A stretch of DNA of 64,000 nucleotides from Desmonostoc vinosum HA7617-LM4 (GCA_019359515.1 JAHHHC010000002.1:248001-312000), one strand, 5' to 3'; counted from the stretch's first letter, positions 35,096 through 44,932 are shown. Numbers and translations: made by a program. Notes: generated by a model not told the origin, from the letters alone.

Positions 35096-36304
35096 ATGAG
35101 TCGCCCAATTAAGATTAACAATCATCCTTTTCGGTTTCTACTATATTTGGAATGGATTTTATTGGCGATCGCTGTTCTCAGTGCTGCACTGCCACATCCA
35201 TCACCACGATTTGCTGCTAAGTTTCCAGAATTGACAATTTGCTGTCTTGTGATTTTTGGTTTAATGGGTCTAAGATTACCTACTAATAACTATCTTACTA
35301 AGATAATCTACACAGCTAGCGAAGTTTTATTAATTATTATAACGGGAATTTTTGGTGGTAGAACTGCTAGGCTTTTTCCTTTTTTATACATCATTTTAGT
35401 AACTCGCAGTTGTCTAATTTTTCAGTCATCTGGACGCTTATTCATTACATTTTTATCGTTTATTTTATTTTTACTAACACTACAATATCGATTTCCCAGA
35501 CCGCCACTTCCACCACCGACACAGGAGAAGTTTCGGTTTTTTAGCTTTAGCTTAGCGATGTTATTTGGCTTAAGTTTGGTTTTTATATTATTGTTGATGA
35601 ATGCAGTTTTATCTGAACGTAAAAGTCGAGATAAACTAGCGATTGCTAATGAAAAACTCCGTCAATATGCTCTGAAAATTGAAAATCAAGCCACTTTGGA
35701 AGAACGTAACCGTATTGCTCGTGAAATTCATGATTCATTAGGGCATTCTCTCACGGCTTTAAATTTGCAACTAGAAACTGCTTTAAAACTATGGCAATCT
35801 AATCCAACCAAGGCTTTTACTTTTTTAACAACAGCTAAAGAACTTGGTTCTAAAACACTCAAAGATGTCCGTCAATCTGTCTCTACTATGCGTTCCCATC
35901 TTTTACAAGAACAATCTTTAGAGCAGGCGATCGCTACTCTTCTAGAAGATTTTTATCGCTCAAATGGTGTCATACCAATTTGTCAAATAAATCTTGTCTA
36001 TCCCATCCCAATAGAAGTGAGTACTTCTATTTATCGCATTATCCAAGAATCTTTGACAAATATCTCAAAATATGCGGATGCAACAGAAATTAAACTAGAA
36101 ATCACTACAAAAATACGTAGTTTAGTGTTGATAATTCAGGATAATGGTAGAGGTTTTGATCTAAAGCAAAATACCACTGGTTTTGGTTTGCAAAGTATGC
36201 GCGATCGCACTCTAGCATTAGGGGGTGAATTTAAGATTAACACCACCCCTGGTTCTGGGTGTCAAATTATAGTTGATATTCCTATGACTAGGTTAATCAC
36301 ATGA
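35096..36304 (+). CDS. NarL-type sensor histidine kinase
   Basis: 402 residues. Five or six membrane helices fill residues 12-172, without a large sensor domain. A short link is followed by the HisKA_3 dimerization box with phospho-acceptor H212 ([18 protein letters not shown]), then the HATPase domain ([40 protein letters not shown]). The membrane sensor type resembles DesK. The stop overlaps the response regulator start (ATGA), so the two form an operon. The signal is unknown; nearby Spy-like genes hint at envelope stress, an inference. Confidence 0.92.
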   Translation: MSRPIKINNHPFRFLLYLEWILLAIAVLSAALPHPSPRFAAKFPELTICCLVIFGLMGLRLPTNNYLTKIIYTASEVLLIIITGIFGGRTARLFPFLYIILVTRSCLIFQSSGRLFITFLSFILFLLTLQYRFPRPPLPPPTQEKFRFFSFSLAMLFGLSLVFILLLMNAVLSERKSRDKLAIANEKLRQYALKIENQATLEERNRIAREIHDSLGHSLTALNLQLETALKLWQSNPTKAFTFLTTAKELGSKTLKDVRQSVSTMRSHLLQEQSLEQAIATLLEDFYRSNGVIPICQINLVYPIPIEVSTSIYRIIQESLTNISKYADATEIKLEITTKIRSLVLIIQDNGRGFDLKQNTTGFGLQSMRDRTLALGGEFKINTTPGSGCQIIVDIPMTRLIT

Positions 36305-36963
36305 TTAAAGTGTTGATTGTAGACGATCAAAATTTAATTCGCCAAGGATTAAAAGCGTTATTAGAACTAGAGTCAGATTTAGAAATAGTTGGAGAAGCCG
36401 AAAACGGCGAACATGCAATTAATTTAGTCAGGCAATTACAGCCAGATGTCGTATTAATGGATATCAGAATGCCCATTATGGATGGAGTTGCAGCTACGCG
36501 AGAAATTCAAAAACATTTTAATAGCACCAAAGTTCTTGTATTGACAACTTTTGATAATGATGAATATGTATCAGCAGCTTTACAAAATGGTGCAATGGGT
36601 TATTTACTCAAAGATACGCCTTCAGAAGAATTAGCTGTTGCTATTCGCGCTGTTCATAAAGGATACACTCAACTAGGCCCAGGAATCGTTAAAAAACTAT
36701 TGACTCAGTTTCCCACCAACACACCAACTCAGTCGCCACCCATACCACCTAATTTAGCCGAACTTACTCCTAGAGAAAAAGAGGTTTTACGTTTAATTGC
36801 TACAGGCGCTAGTAACCGCGAAATTGCTCAACAACTCTATATATCTGAAGGGACAGTTAAGAACCATGTTACGAATATTTTAAATCGGTTGAATTTGCGC
36901 GATCGTACTCAAGCTGCCATTTTTGCCAATACATTTTTGGATTATTTAAATGAATTATTATGA
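36301..36963 (+). CDS. NarL/LuxR-family response regulator
   Basis: 220 residues. The receiver domain has phospho-acceptor D54 (VLMDIRMP), acidic pair D8-D9 and K104 (LLKDTPS). A Pro-rich link leads to a LuxR-type helix-turn-helix ([20 protein letters not shown], then [19 protein letters not shown]). It is the partner of the overlapping kinase. The last 14 bases overlap the start of a 55-residue reading frame. Confidence 0.94.
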   Translation: MIKVLIVDDQNLIRQGLKALLELESDLEIVGEAENGEHAINLVRQLQPDVVLMDIRMPIMDGVAATREIQKHFNSTKVLVLTTFDNDEYVSAALQNGAMGYLLKDTPSEELAVAIRAVHKGYTQLGPGIVKKLLTQFPTNTPTQSPPIPPNLAELTPREKEVLRLIATGASNREIAQQLYISEGTVKNHVTNILNRLNLRDRTQAAIFANTFLDYLNELL

Positions 36964-37117
36964 CAGTGCGGCACAGAAAGCTAAGTATAAGGGGGAAATT
37001 TATTCATCCGACCAACCCGTGGATGAGTCTACAATATCAATAGAGTTTTTTCAACGCGATAGAAAACAAAATCGTAAGGGTATTGTAGCTATTAACTTAT
37101 TGGAGTGGGAGCCATGA
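36950..37117 (+). CDS. 55-residue small protein in an overlapping cluster
   Basis: The frame reads [20 protein letters not shown] then [20 protein letters not shown] and [15 protein letters not shown]. Its ATG lies inside the end of the response regulator gene, and its TGA overlaps the next ATG (ATGA at 37114). Overlap at both ends argues that it is translated, or was. I do not recognise the family; the position before a helix-turn-helix antitoxin-like gene suggests a small toxin or the tail of one. Confidence 0.5.
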   Translation: MNYYDSAAQKAKYKGEIYSSDQPVDESTISIEFFQRDRKQNRKGIVAINLLEWEP

Positions 37118-37621
37118 TTAAAGATGATAAACAACTGGCATATTCCAAGGAATGGGTAGAAAAGTTTGCTGAAGCCAACCGGAAATTAAGGGCAAATGAA
37201 GAAAAGCGATTAAAAGACCCGGATGGCTGGCAGTTAATTCAAGATTCTAACGATGCGTTACGGCAGAAACTTGTGGATGAAATTGTTGAGTATGAAATGT
37301 TAGCCGCCCATAATTCCAACGAACCTATCACTCTACAAGTGGAGTGCATGAATAAAATATCTGATTTATTAATTAAAGCCAGAATTGCTTTTAAAATCAC
37401 GCCAAAAGAACTGGCAGCGTTATGCGGACACACGGAAGAACAAATTAAATTCTTTGAAGATAAAGAGCAACATTCTTGGAGTTTTTAGCAGTTTCTGATG
37501 CCTTGGGTGTTGAAATTATTGATAGTAAATTTATTGCCAAAATGGATGAATTTTACCTCAAACGTTTAGAGGCAATCCGGCAAGCAGCAAGTATTAATGC
37601 TGAATTACAAACTACATCTTA
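37114..37621 (+). pseudogene. helix-turn-helix (HigA-like) protein, frameshifted near the C-terminus
   Basis: From ATG 37114 the frame gives 124 residues ([20 protein letters not shown]...) with a C-terminal XRE-like part (KARIAFKITPKELAALCGHTEEQIKFFEDKE) and stops at 37488. In the next frame, family sequence continues without a gap: FLEFLAVSDALGVEIIDSKF then IAKMDEFYLKRLEAIRQAAS...TTS-stop (37621). One lost or gained base near 37475 explains the break. A 124-residue protein may still be made. The start at 37105 is rejected because 37114 overlaps the preceding stop. Probably an antitoxin-type repressor. Confidence 0.65.
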
Positions 37622-37666
37622 AATATTGAAGCAACTCCACACCTGCTACAAAGAAGATTTACCCAA

Positions 37667-37860
37667 CTATTTGTATATCCACTCAATATCCGCATCACTC
37701 AATGCTGGTGGAGGTGGAAGTTGGGTGAGTCTACCGATAAATCATACCCAGCTTCGTCATAGATAGCATTTAGCACAGCTTGCAACTCCAGTACAGCACT
37801 GGGGTCGCCTTGGCACAGGGGAGCGGGTATCGTCGGGAGAGTATCTTGTAACGTCCAAAA
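37667..37860 (-). pseudogene. DUF4058 protein, C-terminal scrap
   Basis: Minus-strand reading gives LQDTLPTIPAPLCQGDPSAV then LELQAVLNAIYDEAGYDLSV. One frame over, it gives QLPPPPALSDADIEWIYK-stop. This order is the standard end of DUF4058 proteins, abundant in filamentous cyanobacteria. The first 75-80% is missing and a frameshift lies near 37720. Confidence 0.65.
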
Positions 37861-37976
37861 TCAATAAGATTTACTTATCAAAAGTATGAGACTTTTTTGT
37901 CAAGTTCTGTTGACCATTTGTAACAATACTGTTATATTTGTTTACATAAGTTAATAAACAAACAAAAGAAAAAACT

Positions 37977-38147
37977 ATGTACACCACAGTTAACGAAAAC
38001 GGCGTTCTCAACAACTACGCAAACGAACCCCAAGTTTATTACGCTGAGTACCCTGCAATCTGGGAACAACGTAAATATGTTATACAAGGTGTGTTCGCTA
38101 CATTGATTGTCACCACCTTAATCTTGGTTAGTTTGAGCGTTAGCTAA
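37977..38147 (+). CDS. psb34: photosystem II assembly protein Psb34 (Ssl1498 family)
   Basis: 56 residues: MYTTVNENGVLNNYANEPQV then YYAEYPAIWEQRKYVIQGVF and a single membrane helix (ATLIVTTLILVSLSVS). The soluble N-terminus with NENGxLNNYA and the YYAEYP motif are diagnostic of the Ssl1498/Psb34 family, which binds CP47-containing PSII intermediates during assembly and repair. A weak AAAGAAAA precedes the ATG, and a terminator follows 58 bases after the stop. An isolated gene with its own promoter in the 37870-37976 AT-rich stretch. Confidence 0.88.
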   Translation: MYTTVNENGVLNNYANEPQVYYAEYPAIWEQRKYVIQGVFATLIVTTLILVSLSVS

Positions 38148-38204
38148 ATTTTTTAGACAACGGTATCGGTTTCTTCCATCGACAACATTGGGCTTTCTCT
38201 GTTA

Positions 38205-38232
38205 CCTCGGTTTCACAACTGAGGTTTTTTAT
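38205..38232 (+). terminator. rho-independent terminator after psb34
   Basis: CCTCGGTT-TCAC-AACTGAGG forms an 8-bp stem (one G:U) at 38205-38224, followed by six Ts. Confidence 0.85.
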
Positions 38233-38283
38233 TGTTTTAGTTCCGTCGAACTCACATGATTGAGAAAGGTAGGTTTTTTACAT

Positions 38284-38452
38284 TAGACTTCTTGCAAAAA
38301 TACTTGAACCGTCAGAGACTCAAGTCTCTGCCTAATAGCAAAAGTCCGTTGAAACGGACTAAAAATACTGTTATTAGTCGGTTGAAACCGACTTGAGTTA
38401 TCAGCCAGAAAATAAATTTTCTGGCGAGTATCCGACTTTTGCAAGAGGTCTA
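38284..38452. mobile_element. 169-bp MITE with IS5-type ends
   Basis: The left end TAGACTTCTTGCAAAAA and right end GACTTTTGCAAGAGGTCTA are inverted copies of the terminal repeat found beside the IS5-type transposase stub at 21139. Inside are nested palindromes: AGTCCGTTGAAACGGACT (38346-38363), AGTCGGTTGAAACCGACT (38377-38394) and CCAGAAAATAAATTTTCTGG (38405-38424). No coding capacity. A non-autonomous element mobilised by that transposase family. Confidence 0.75.
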
Positions 38453-38642
38453 TTCAATCCAAAAAGCCTATTTCTTCGTTTTGAAATCTTTCTCCGCGTC
38501 CCCGCGTCTCCCCGTCTCCTTGTCTCCCCGTCTATCAAAACGCAAAATATTAAAAACTTACACCTGTAAGCCTGCTCCTCTGCCTCTTTTGGTGATCTAA
38601 TATGGTTTGAGTACCCTATCATTGACGATCGCCACGAACCCG

Positions 38643-39641
38643 ATGATCGAAGTTGAGCATTTGAGTAAAATCTACGGTTCTACCCCAGCTATTACCGATG
38701 TCACTTTTAGTGTCGAACCAGGGGAAATTTTAGGTTTCTTGGGCCCCAATGGTGCTGGGAAAACTACGACCATGCGAATTTTAGCTGGGTATTTACCGGC
38801 TACAAGTGGAACAGCGCAAATTGCTGGTTATGATGTCCATGAAAATTCTCTAGCTGTACGGCAGCGAATTGGGTATTTACCAGAAACACCACCGCTATAT
38901 CCAGAAATGACGGTGGAGGGATTTTTGCATTTTGTCGCCCAAATTAAAGGAATACCAGCAGGCGATCGCACTAGTAAAGTCTTAGCAGCTATCAAGCGCT
39001 GTAATTTAGAAGAAAAGCGACGAGTGATTATTCGCAAACTATCTAAAGGATATCGGCAAAGGGTAGGCATTGCTCAAGCGATCGTCCATGACCCGCCAGC
39101 GATTATTTTAGATGAACCCACCGTTGGACTTGACCCCCGGCAAATCATCGAGGTGCGGAATTTAATTAAAAGCCTTGCTGGTACTCACACAATTATTTTG
39201 TCTACGCACATTTTGCCAGAAGCAAGCATGACCTGTAATCGTGTAGCCATCATCAATCGCGGCAAAATTGTAGCAACAAATACACCAGAAAACCTCATGA
39301 CCCAGTTGACAGATGGGTCAGGATATGAAATTGAAATAGATGGAGAGGCTGCCTTAGCGAAACAGGTATTGCAAAATGTTAAGGGCGTCGCTTTGGTAGA
39401 ATCAATGCCGAACGCCGGAGTCCAAAATCGTTACCAACTTGAGCAAAACCGGGCTTATTTGCGGGTGATATCGCAACCAGGCAAAGAACCAGGACGGGAT
39501 ATTGCCGCAGCACTACTACGTGGGGGATTTGGTTTACATGAAATGCGGCGTGTCAGCGCTACCCTAGAAGATGTGTTCTTGCAACTGACAACATTAGAGA
39601 CTGAGGTAAACTCAGCAGCGAAAGAAGGAGAAGCTGCGTAA
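38643..39641 (+). CDS. ABC exporter ATPase (GldA-like)
   Basis: 332 residues from ATG 38643; the frame extends to a TTG at 38607 without a ribosome site. Walker A GPNGAGKTT, signature LSKGYRQRVGIAQAI, Walker B AIILDEPTVGLDP and H-loop STHIL are present. The C-terminal extension (EIDGEAALAKQ... RRVSATLEDVFLQLTT) is typical of ABC-2 exporters. First gene of a four-gene operon whose third gene is GldG-like, so it matches the GldA role of the Gld ABC complex. Confidence 0.92.
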   Translation: MIEVEHLSKIYGSTPAITDVTFSVEPGEILGFLGPNGAGKTTTMRILAGYLPATSGTAQIAGYDVHENSLAVRQRIGYLPETPPLYPEMTVEGFLHFVAQIKGIPAGDRTSKVLAAIKRCNLEEKRRVIIRKLSKGYRQRVGIAQAIVHDPPAIILDEPTVGLDPRQIIEVRNLIKSLAGTHTIILSTHILPEASMTCNRVAIINRGKIVATNTPENLMTQLTDGSGYEIEIDGEAALAKQVLQNVKGVALVESMPNAGVQNRYQLEQNRAYLRVISQPGKEPGRDIAAALLRGGFGLHEMRRVSATLEDVFLQLTTLETEVNSAAKEGEAA

Positions 39642-40433
39642 ATGGGTATAGTGCTTGGTAATATTATTGCCATTTATCGCCGCGAGCTACAGAGTTATTT
39701 TGTATCGCCTTTAGCGTATGCGATCGCTGGTATATTTTGGGTATTGAGTGGGCTATTGTTGTTCTTGATTTTATGGGGGCCACAAGGCATCTTAGAGGAC
39801 GAAGTTGCTTATGGGGCAATAGCATCGCTAGATTCTGGCGTGAGATTGGTACAGGATTTTTTGATTGGCATGGCATGGCTATTATTTTTCGTGCTGCCAA
39901 TTCTCTCGATGGGACTTTATGCCGAAGAACGCAAGCGTGGCACATTGGAACTACTAGCTACGTCGCCTGTAACCAACTGGGCTGTGGCTGTAGGTAAGTT
40001 ATTGGGAGTGCTAACATTCTTTATTACTATGATCGTACCCTTGCTGGGACTGGAGGCGATCGCTTTAAGTAATACAAATCCAGCAATACAACCGACAATT
40101 CCTCTGTTAGGTCATTTAGGATTAATCTTATTAGCGGCGACAATTCTATCTTTAGGAATGTTTATTTCTTCGCTAACAGACAGTACAATCTGGTCTGCTG
40201 TTTTTACATTTGCAGCAAGTTTAATGCTGTTATTAATTCCAGATTTTATTGCTCAAAAACTTGGCGGGTCGGTAGGGGAGTTTCTTGGTCATCTTTCATT
40301 AGCAAAACATTACAATAATCTGGTTCAAGGAATTTTTGATACTAGCAGTTTAATTTTATTTGCTAGCTATATTATTTTAGGTATCTTTCTGACAGCACAA
40401 TCAATTGATGCACTGCGTTTTCAGCGGCAATAG
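39642..40433 (+). CDS. ABC-2 type permease (GldF-like)
   Basis: 263 residues, starting one base after the ATPase stop. Six membrane segments; the motif MGLYAEERKRGTLELLATSPVTNWAVAVGK is the family hallmark on the first cytosolic loop. It forms the membrane channel with the ATPase. In cyanobacteria these operons are annotated after bacteroidete gliding genes, but the true cargo is unknown. Confidence 0.92.
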   Translation: MGIVLGNIIAIYRRELQSYFVSPLAYAIAGIFWVLSGLLLFLILWGPQGILEDEVAYGAIASLDSGVRLVQDFLIGMAWLLFFVLPILSMGLYAEERKRGTLELLATSPVTNWAVAVGKLLGVLTFFITMIVPLLGLEAIALSNTNPAIQPTIPLLGHLGLILLAATILSLGMFISSLTDSTIWSAVFTFAASLMLLLIPDFIAQKLGGSVGEFLGHLSLAKHYNNLVQGIFDTSSLILFASYIILGIFLTAQSIDALRFQRQ

Positions 40434-40624
40434 TTTTAGGGTTATTGCTGGGAAAATAAGAATTATATTTTCACGCAGAGACGCAGAAACGCAGAGAGTA
40501 ATGAGAGTTTTATTGTTTTATAGACCAGAATTTGATTTATGCAAGAGGTTTATGAGTCTATTGTCACGTTACTAAGGACAAATGAAAACTTGCCCTGAGC
40601 GGAGTCGAAGGGATAACAAATAAC

Positions 40625-42271
40625 ATGAAAAAATTTGTAAAAAAGAAACTGTGGATTTTTATATTTTGGCTTGGGCCATTTCTATTTGTTACTGGCTTGA
40701 CGGCAGGATTAGTAGCTGATAATTGGATACCAATTCCATTGGGATTATTAGTTGCAGGAATTATTGTTAGTGGGTTGTGGCTAGTGTCGCACAGTCGGCA
40801 GAATGACTGGTGGGCTAGTCGTTCTACTCAAGCTGGAACTAATGCATTGGTTGCTACTCTCGCAGTGTTAGCGATTTTAGGATTGATTAATTTTTTGGGT
40901 ACTCGCTATCATTTGCGAATAGACTTTACAGAGTCTCAATGGTTTACTTTGGCCCCTGAATCAAGGGAATTGATAGGTTCTATAAAACAGCCAGTAAAGG
41001 TATGGGTATTTGATGTAACTCAAAACTCTTCGGATAGGGAATTACTAGAAATTTATCAACAGCAAAACCCAAATTTTGAGTTTGAGTACATTGACCCACG
41101 CACCAGACCAGGATTAGCAGATAAGTTTGGCGTGCAAAAATTTGGTGAAGTTTATTTAGAATCTCAAAATAGACGACAGTTGGTGCAAACGGTCAATAAG
41201 CAAGAACGATTGTCGGAAGTGAAATTGACTAATCGGTTGCTACAAATTACTACATTCAGCACAGCTAAAGTTTACTTTCTTCAAGGTCACGGTGAACGTG
41301 TACTTAAACCAAGTGAAGGCGGAATTTCTCAGGCAGTGGCAGCATTAAGCGAAAGAAAATATACGGTTGAACCGTTGGAGTTGGCAAAACAACCAAGCGT
41401 TCCACAAGATGCTAATGTAGTTGTCATAATAGCCCCAAAAAGAACGCTATTTGAGAACGAAATTAAAGCTTTACAAGCATATATGAACCAGGGGGGTAAC
41501 TTATTATTAATGGTTGACCCCAACACCGACCCTAAGCTCGACAGCTTTTTAAGTGCATGGGGTGTGAAATTAGATAATCGTTTGGTGATAGAAAGGTCTG
41601 GAGAATTAGTCGGACGTGGCCCTGCTGAACCCATAGTTACCCAATACGGGCAACACCCCATTACTAAAGTGTTTGGTAATGGTTTTTCTGTTTATGGGTG
41701 GACGCGACCCATTGAGATTAAACCAGTCTCAGGTATTGAAGCTACTCCCTTGTTACTCACCAAACCCTATCCCGAAAGCTGGGCAGAAGGTGACCTCAAA
41801 AGCGAAAAATTAGAATTCAACCCCGACAAAGACCTCAAAGGCCCCTTAACTTTGGGCGTAGCTTTGCAGAAAAAAGTAACATCTACATCCAACCCCAGTC
41901 CTACTGCCTCCCCCTCACCTCTCCCCTCTCTCCCTGCCAATATTTCCCCTACCTCACCTTCCCCATCTCCCTCACCTCCCTCTCAAAAACCCCAACCAAT
42001 TGCGACTGAATCAAGATTAGTAGTGTTAGGAAATTCAGATTTTATGACCGATGGTTGGTTTCAACAGCAGTTAAATGGAGATGTATTTCTTAACTCGGTG
42101 ACTTGGCTAAGTCAACAAGATCAGCAACTACTTTCAATTAGCCCTAAAGAACAGAAAAACCGTCGGCTAAACCTGACGCTTACCCAAGCCTATTCTTTAT
42201 TGTCACTACTGTTAGTGTTACCCCTAAGTGGGTTGGTGATGGGTGCTATTATTTGGTGGCAAAGACGGTAA
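40625..42271 (+). CDS. GldG-like membrane-anchored protein
   Basis: 548 residues. Two membrane helices near the N-terminus (10-60) and a third at about 75-95, then a large periplasmic domain beginning YHLRIDFTESQWFTLAPESR, the start of the Gld ABC auxiliary family. It has the FLQGHGER motif and a DUF4350-like fold, and ends with one C-terminal helix (QAYSLLSLLLVLPLSGLVMGAI). A Pro/Ser-rich linker (about 420-460) carries simple CCCTCACC repeats. The gene is 191 bp after the permease; an IS5-type end remnant lies at about 40538-40551. It likely couples the exporter to extracellular partners. Confidence 0.87.
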   Translation: MKKFVKKKLWIFIFWLGPFLFVTGLTAGLVADNWIPIPLGLLVAGIIVSGLWLVSHSRQNDWWASRSTQAGTNALVATLAVLAILGLINFLGTRYHLRIDFTESQWFTLAPESRELIGSIKQPVKVWVFDVTQNSSDRELLEIYQQQNPNFEFEYIDPRTRPGLADKFGVQKFGEVYLESQNRRQLVQTVNKQERLSEVKLTNRLLQITTFSTAKVYFLQGHGERVLKPSEGGISQAVAALSERKYTVEPLELAKQPSVPQDANVVVIIAPKRTLFENEIKALQAYMNQGGNLLLMVDPNTDPKLDSFLSAWGVKLDNRLVIERSGELVGRGPAEPIVTQYGQHPITKVFGNGFSVYGWTRPIEIKPVSGIEATPLLLTKPYPESWAEGDLKSEKLEFNPDKDLKGPLTLGVALQKKVTSTSNPSPTASPSPLPSLPANISPTSPSPSPSPPSQKPQPIATESRLVVLGNSDFMTDGWFQQQLNGDVFLNSVTWLSQQDQQLLSISPKEQKNRRLNLTLTQAYSLLSLLLVLPLSGLVMGAIIWWQRR

Positions 42272-42347
42272 GAGAGGTGAGGGAGACGCGGGGACACGGA
42301 GAATAATCAATGACAAACGATAAATGACAATTCCCAATTCCTCAAAA

Positions 42348-42959
42348 ATGAAATTACCACGAACGACTTTAATTTTGATATCGCTAGCGCTAGGTTTAGG
42401 TGGTTTTGTTTATTTTTATGAAATTCAAGGTAAGACTCGGCAAGAAGAAATCAAGGAAAAACAGCAACAAGTTTTCTCTTTTACTGAAGAGGATATACAA
42501 TCTTTAATGATCAAAACTCAAAATATGACTTTGAGTTTGGAACGTAGCAGTCAAACTGAAAATCCCAAATGGTTGATTAAATCTCCGATATCGCAACCTG
42601 CAAACGATGCTATTGTTTCTTATTTAACGGATTTGTTGGTTAAAGGAAAAAGCGATCGCATTTTATCAACACCTGCAAACAGATTGGGCGAATTTGGCTT
42701 AGATAAACCCCAAGCAACGATCAATATCACTTTGAAAAACCAGAAAAGTCATCAGTTACTTCTAGGTAAGCGTGACTTTAGTCGCAGTTCCTTATATGCT
42801 CAAACTGACCCCGCTAATCAACAAAATGTAAATGTTTTGTTGGTATCTACAGATTTTGAAAATGCTGTAAATCGTGAACTATCAGAATGGAAACAACCCA
42901 TAAAGAGTATTGAAAAACTACCTCCCCTCACCGTTCCTCAACCAACACCCACAAGATAA
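42348..42959 (+). CDS. DUF4340 protein of the Gld-like operon
   Basis: 203 residues from ATG 42348; the earlier ATG at 42324 lies in a repeat-derived TTCCCAATTCC leader. One N-terminal membrane helix (TTLILISLALGLGGFVYFYE), then a periplasmic domain (FTEEDIQSLMIKTQNMTLSL, ANRLGEFGLDKPQATINITL, LLLGKRDFSRSSLYAQ) typical of DUF4340. Regularly the last gene after GldG-like genes in cyanobacteria, so it probably belongs to the same envelope complex. Confidence 0.85.
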   Translation: MKLPRTTLILISLALGLGGFVYFYEIQGKTRQEEIKEKQQQVFSFTEEDIQSLMIKTQNMTLSLERSSQTENPKWLIKSPISQPANDAIVSYLTDLLVKGKSDRILSTPANRLGEFGLDKPQATINITLKNQKSHQLLLGKRDFSRSSLYAQTDPANQQNVNVLLVSTDFENAVNRELSEWKQPIKSIEKLPPLTVPQPTPTR

Positions 42960-43062
42960 ATTCGTAATTCGTAGTTCGTAATTCGTAGTTTAAATTATAA
43001 AATACGAAATGCCCTATTTATCTCTTCTCTTGGCGTACTTGGCGGTATAAAATAATATATCT

Positions 43063-43917
43063 ATGACAACTTCAACGGCAACTTTGCTAATTTCCTGTCC
43101 AGATCAACGGGGACTAGTAGCGAAAATAGCTAATTTTATCTATGCCAATGGTGGTAATATTATCCATGCAGATCAACATACAGATTTTGCCGCAGGTTTA
43201 TTTTTAACTCGCATTGAATGGCAGCTAGATGGATTTAATTTACCACGAGATTTAATCGCTGCTGCATTTAATGCCATTGCTCAACCTTTAGGCGCTAAAT
43301 GGGAATTGCATTTTTCTGATACCATACCACGTATTGCTATTTGGGTAAGTCGGCAAGACCATTGTTTGTTTGATTTAATTTGGCGACATCGAGCGAAAGA
43401 ATTTGCCGCCGAGATTCCTTTAATTATTAGTAATCACCCTCATTTAAAAGTTGTTGCAGAGCAATTTGGCATTGATTATCATTACATACCAATAAATAAA
43501 GACAATAAATCAGAACAAGAAGCCCAACAACTAGAATTACTCCAGAAATACAAAATTAATTTAGTTGTTTTGGCAAAATATATGCAAATTGTTAGTGCAG
43601 ATTTTATTAAAAAATTTCCACAGATAATTAATATCCATCACTCATTTTTACCAGCTTTTATTGGTGCAAACCCTTATCAAAGAGCCTTTGAACGCGGTGT
43701 AAAAATTATTGGTGCAACTGCTCATTATGCGACTGCTGACTTAGATGCAGGCCCCATTATTGAACAGGATGTAGTGCGAGTTAGCCACCGTGATGAAGTT
43801 GATGATTTGATCAGAAAAGGTAAAGATTTAGAGCGAGTTGTGTTAGCAAGAGCAGTACGTTTACATCTACAGAATCGCGTTTTGGTGTATGGTAATCGTA
43901 CAGTAGTGTTTGAGTGA
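43063..43917 (+). CDS. purU: formyltetrahydrofolate deformylase
   Basis: 284 residues, full length. N-terminal ACT domain (TTSTATLLISCPDQRGLVAK), then the formyltransferase-like catalytic domain with INIHHSFLPAFIGANPYQRA, KIIGATAHYAT and LDAGPIIEQDV carrying the catalytic Asn/His/Asp set. It releases formate from 10-formyl-THF, balancing one-carbon units and supplying formate for purine synthesis. Confidence 0.95.
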   Translation: MTTSTATLLISCPDQRGLVAKIANFIYANGGNIIHADQHTDFAAGLFLTRIEWQLDGFNLPRDLIAAAFNAIAQPLGAKWELHFSDTIPRIAIWVSRQDHCLFDLIWRHRAKEFAAEIPLIISNHPHLKVVAEQFGIDYHYIPINKDNKSEQEAQQLELLQKYKINLVVLAKYMQIVSADFIKKFPQIINIHHSFLPAFIGANPYQRAFERGVKIIGATAHYATADLDAGPIIEQDVVRVSHRDEVDDLIRKGKDLERVVLARAVRLHLQNRVLVYGNRTVVFE

Positions 43918-43933
43918 CGATCGCTTTCTGATT

Positions 43934-44932
43934 ATGTCTGCTGACCATCTAACACCAGAACAACGCACACTAATATCCCACTATCGAGAAAAATGGCAAC
44001 ATATCGGGTTATCTATCGAATGCATTAACCAGCAACAAGCCATCGATGCAGTTCAAGCTATATACACCACACTTGAACTTACTTCACCAACAATAATTTT
44101 TGTTGATAGTCCAAATGCTGCATTTGAATACATTTGGAATTTGCTCCAAGCTAGTTCTGATACAATGCTGGGCAATGCTATAAGTAGTTCTGATTGGAGT
44201 AAAATTTACAATAATTTACAATCGTATTTACTTGCACGAGTACCATTTGAGTTGCAAAGCAACTTACATTCGTTGTTGGAAAATCATCTTGCCAACGAGT
44301 ATGCTAATCTGGTGCAACACCAATTAGAAAATCATTGGGAAAATGTTTTTTATCAGCATTTTGGTAGACGCGATCGCCAAATCCTGAAAAATATATTCTC
44401 TTCATGCCGAAAACCCGAAAGTTTAGTTGCAGGAAGCAGCTATTTTGACTTTTGTGTTCATGTTCTCAACTACCACCAATTTCAAGACACAGTCATCACC
44501 TTAGAAAAATTTGTGAGGAATTGCGGCTGGACTTTCTTTTTTGAAAACGTAGCAATTATTGCCAACCATCCAACTAAAATAAGTATTAATAGCGAGAATC
44601 GTATTCATGCTGAGGATGCAGCCGCGATCGCATTTACAGATGGGTATAGTCTAAATGTAGATCACGGTCAAATCAAGCTAGAACGCATACATAAATTAAT
44701 TGACCATATTAACTGGACACAGTTATTAAAAAAATTTAATGCAGTTGAAATTGATTCATGGGAAGAATACAGCTTATTACGCGTAAACGAGCGGGTTAAT
44801 GTCCAGCCTATGCAGTTTTTGAAGGCGACGAATCCCAGTACAGGAGAAGTACATGTATCTAAGATACCACTGCGGATTACATCTGCAATTGAAGCAGTAC
44901 GCTGGGTAAATCAACGCAAAAACCCGAAGTAA
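43934..44932 (+). CDS. DUF6745-like hypothetical protein
   Basis: 332 residues from ATG 43934; the earlier GTG at 43910 overlaps purU by 8 bases. The first 200 residues are helical and Trp/His-rich (HWENVFYQHFGRRDRQ). The middle has NHPTKISINSENRIHAEDAA then AIAFTDGYSLNVDHG, which recalls DUF6745 (LHxEDGPAIxxxDGWxxYxWHG). The C-terminus ends with a beta segment (GEVHVSKIPLRI, AIEAVRWVNQ). Function unknown. Probably co-transcribed with purU. Confidence 0.7.
   Translation: MSADHLTPEQRTLISHYREKWQHIGLSIECINQQQAIDAVQAIYTTLELTSPTIIFVDSPNAAFEYIWNLLQASSDTMLGNAISSSDWSKIYNNLQSYLLARVPFELQSNLHSLLENHLANEYANLVQHQLENHWENVFYQHFGRRDRQILKNIFSSCRKPESLVAGSSYFDFCVHVLNYHQFQDTVITLEKFVRNCGWTFFFENVAIIANHPTKISINSENRIHAEDAAAIAFTDGYSLNVDHGQIKLERIHKLIDHINWTQLLKKFNAVEIDSWEEYSLLRVNERVNVQPMQFLKATNPSTGEVHVSKIPLRITSAIEAVRWVNQRKNPK

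Noticed and set aside
37105-37113. Start codon at 37105 for the helix-turn-helix gene
   Set aside because: The ATG at 37114 overlaps the preceding stop (ATGA), the common coupled arrangement, and removes only MGA.
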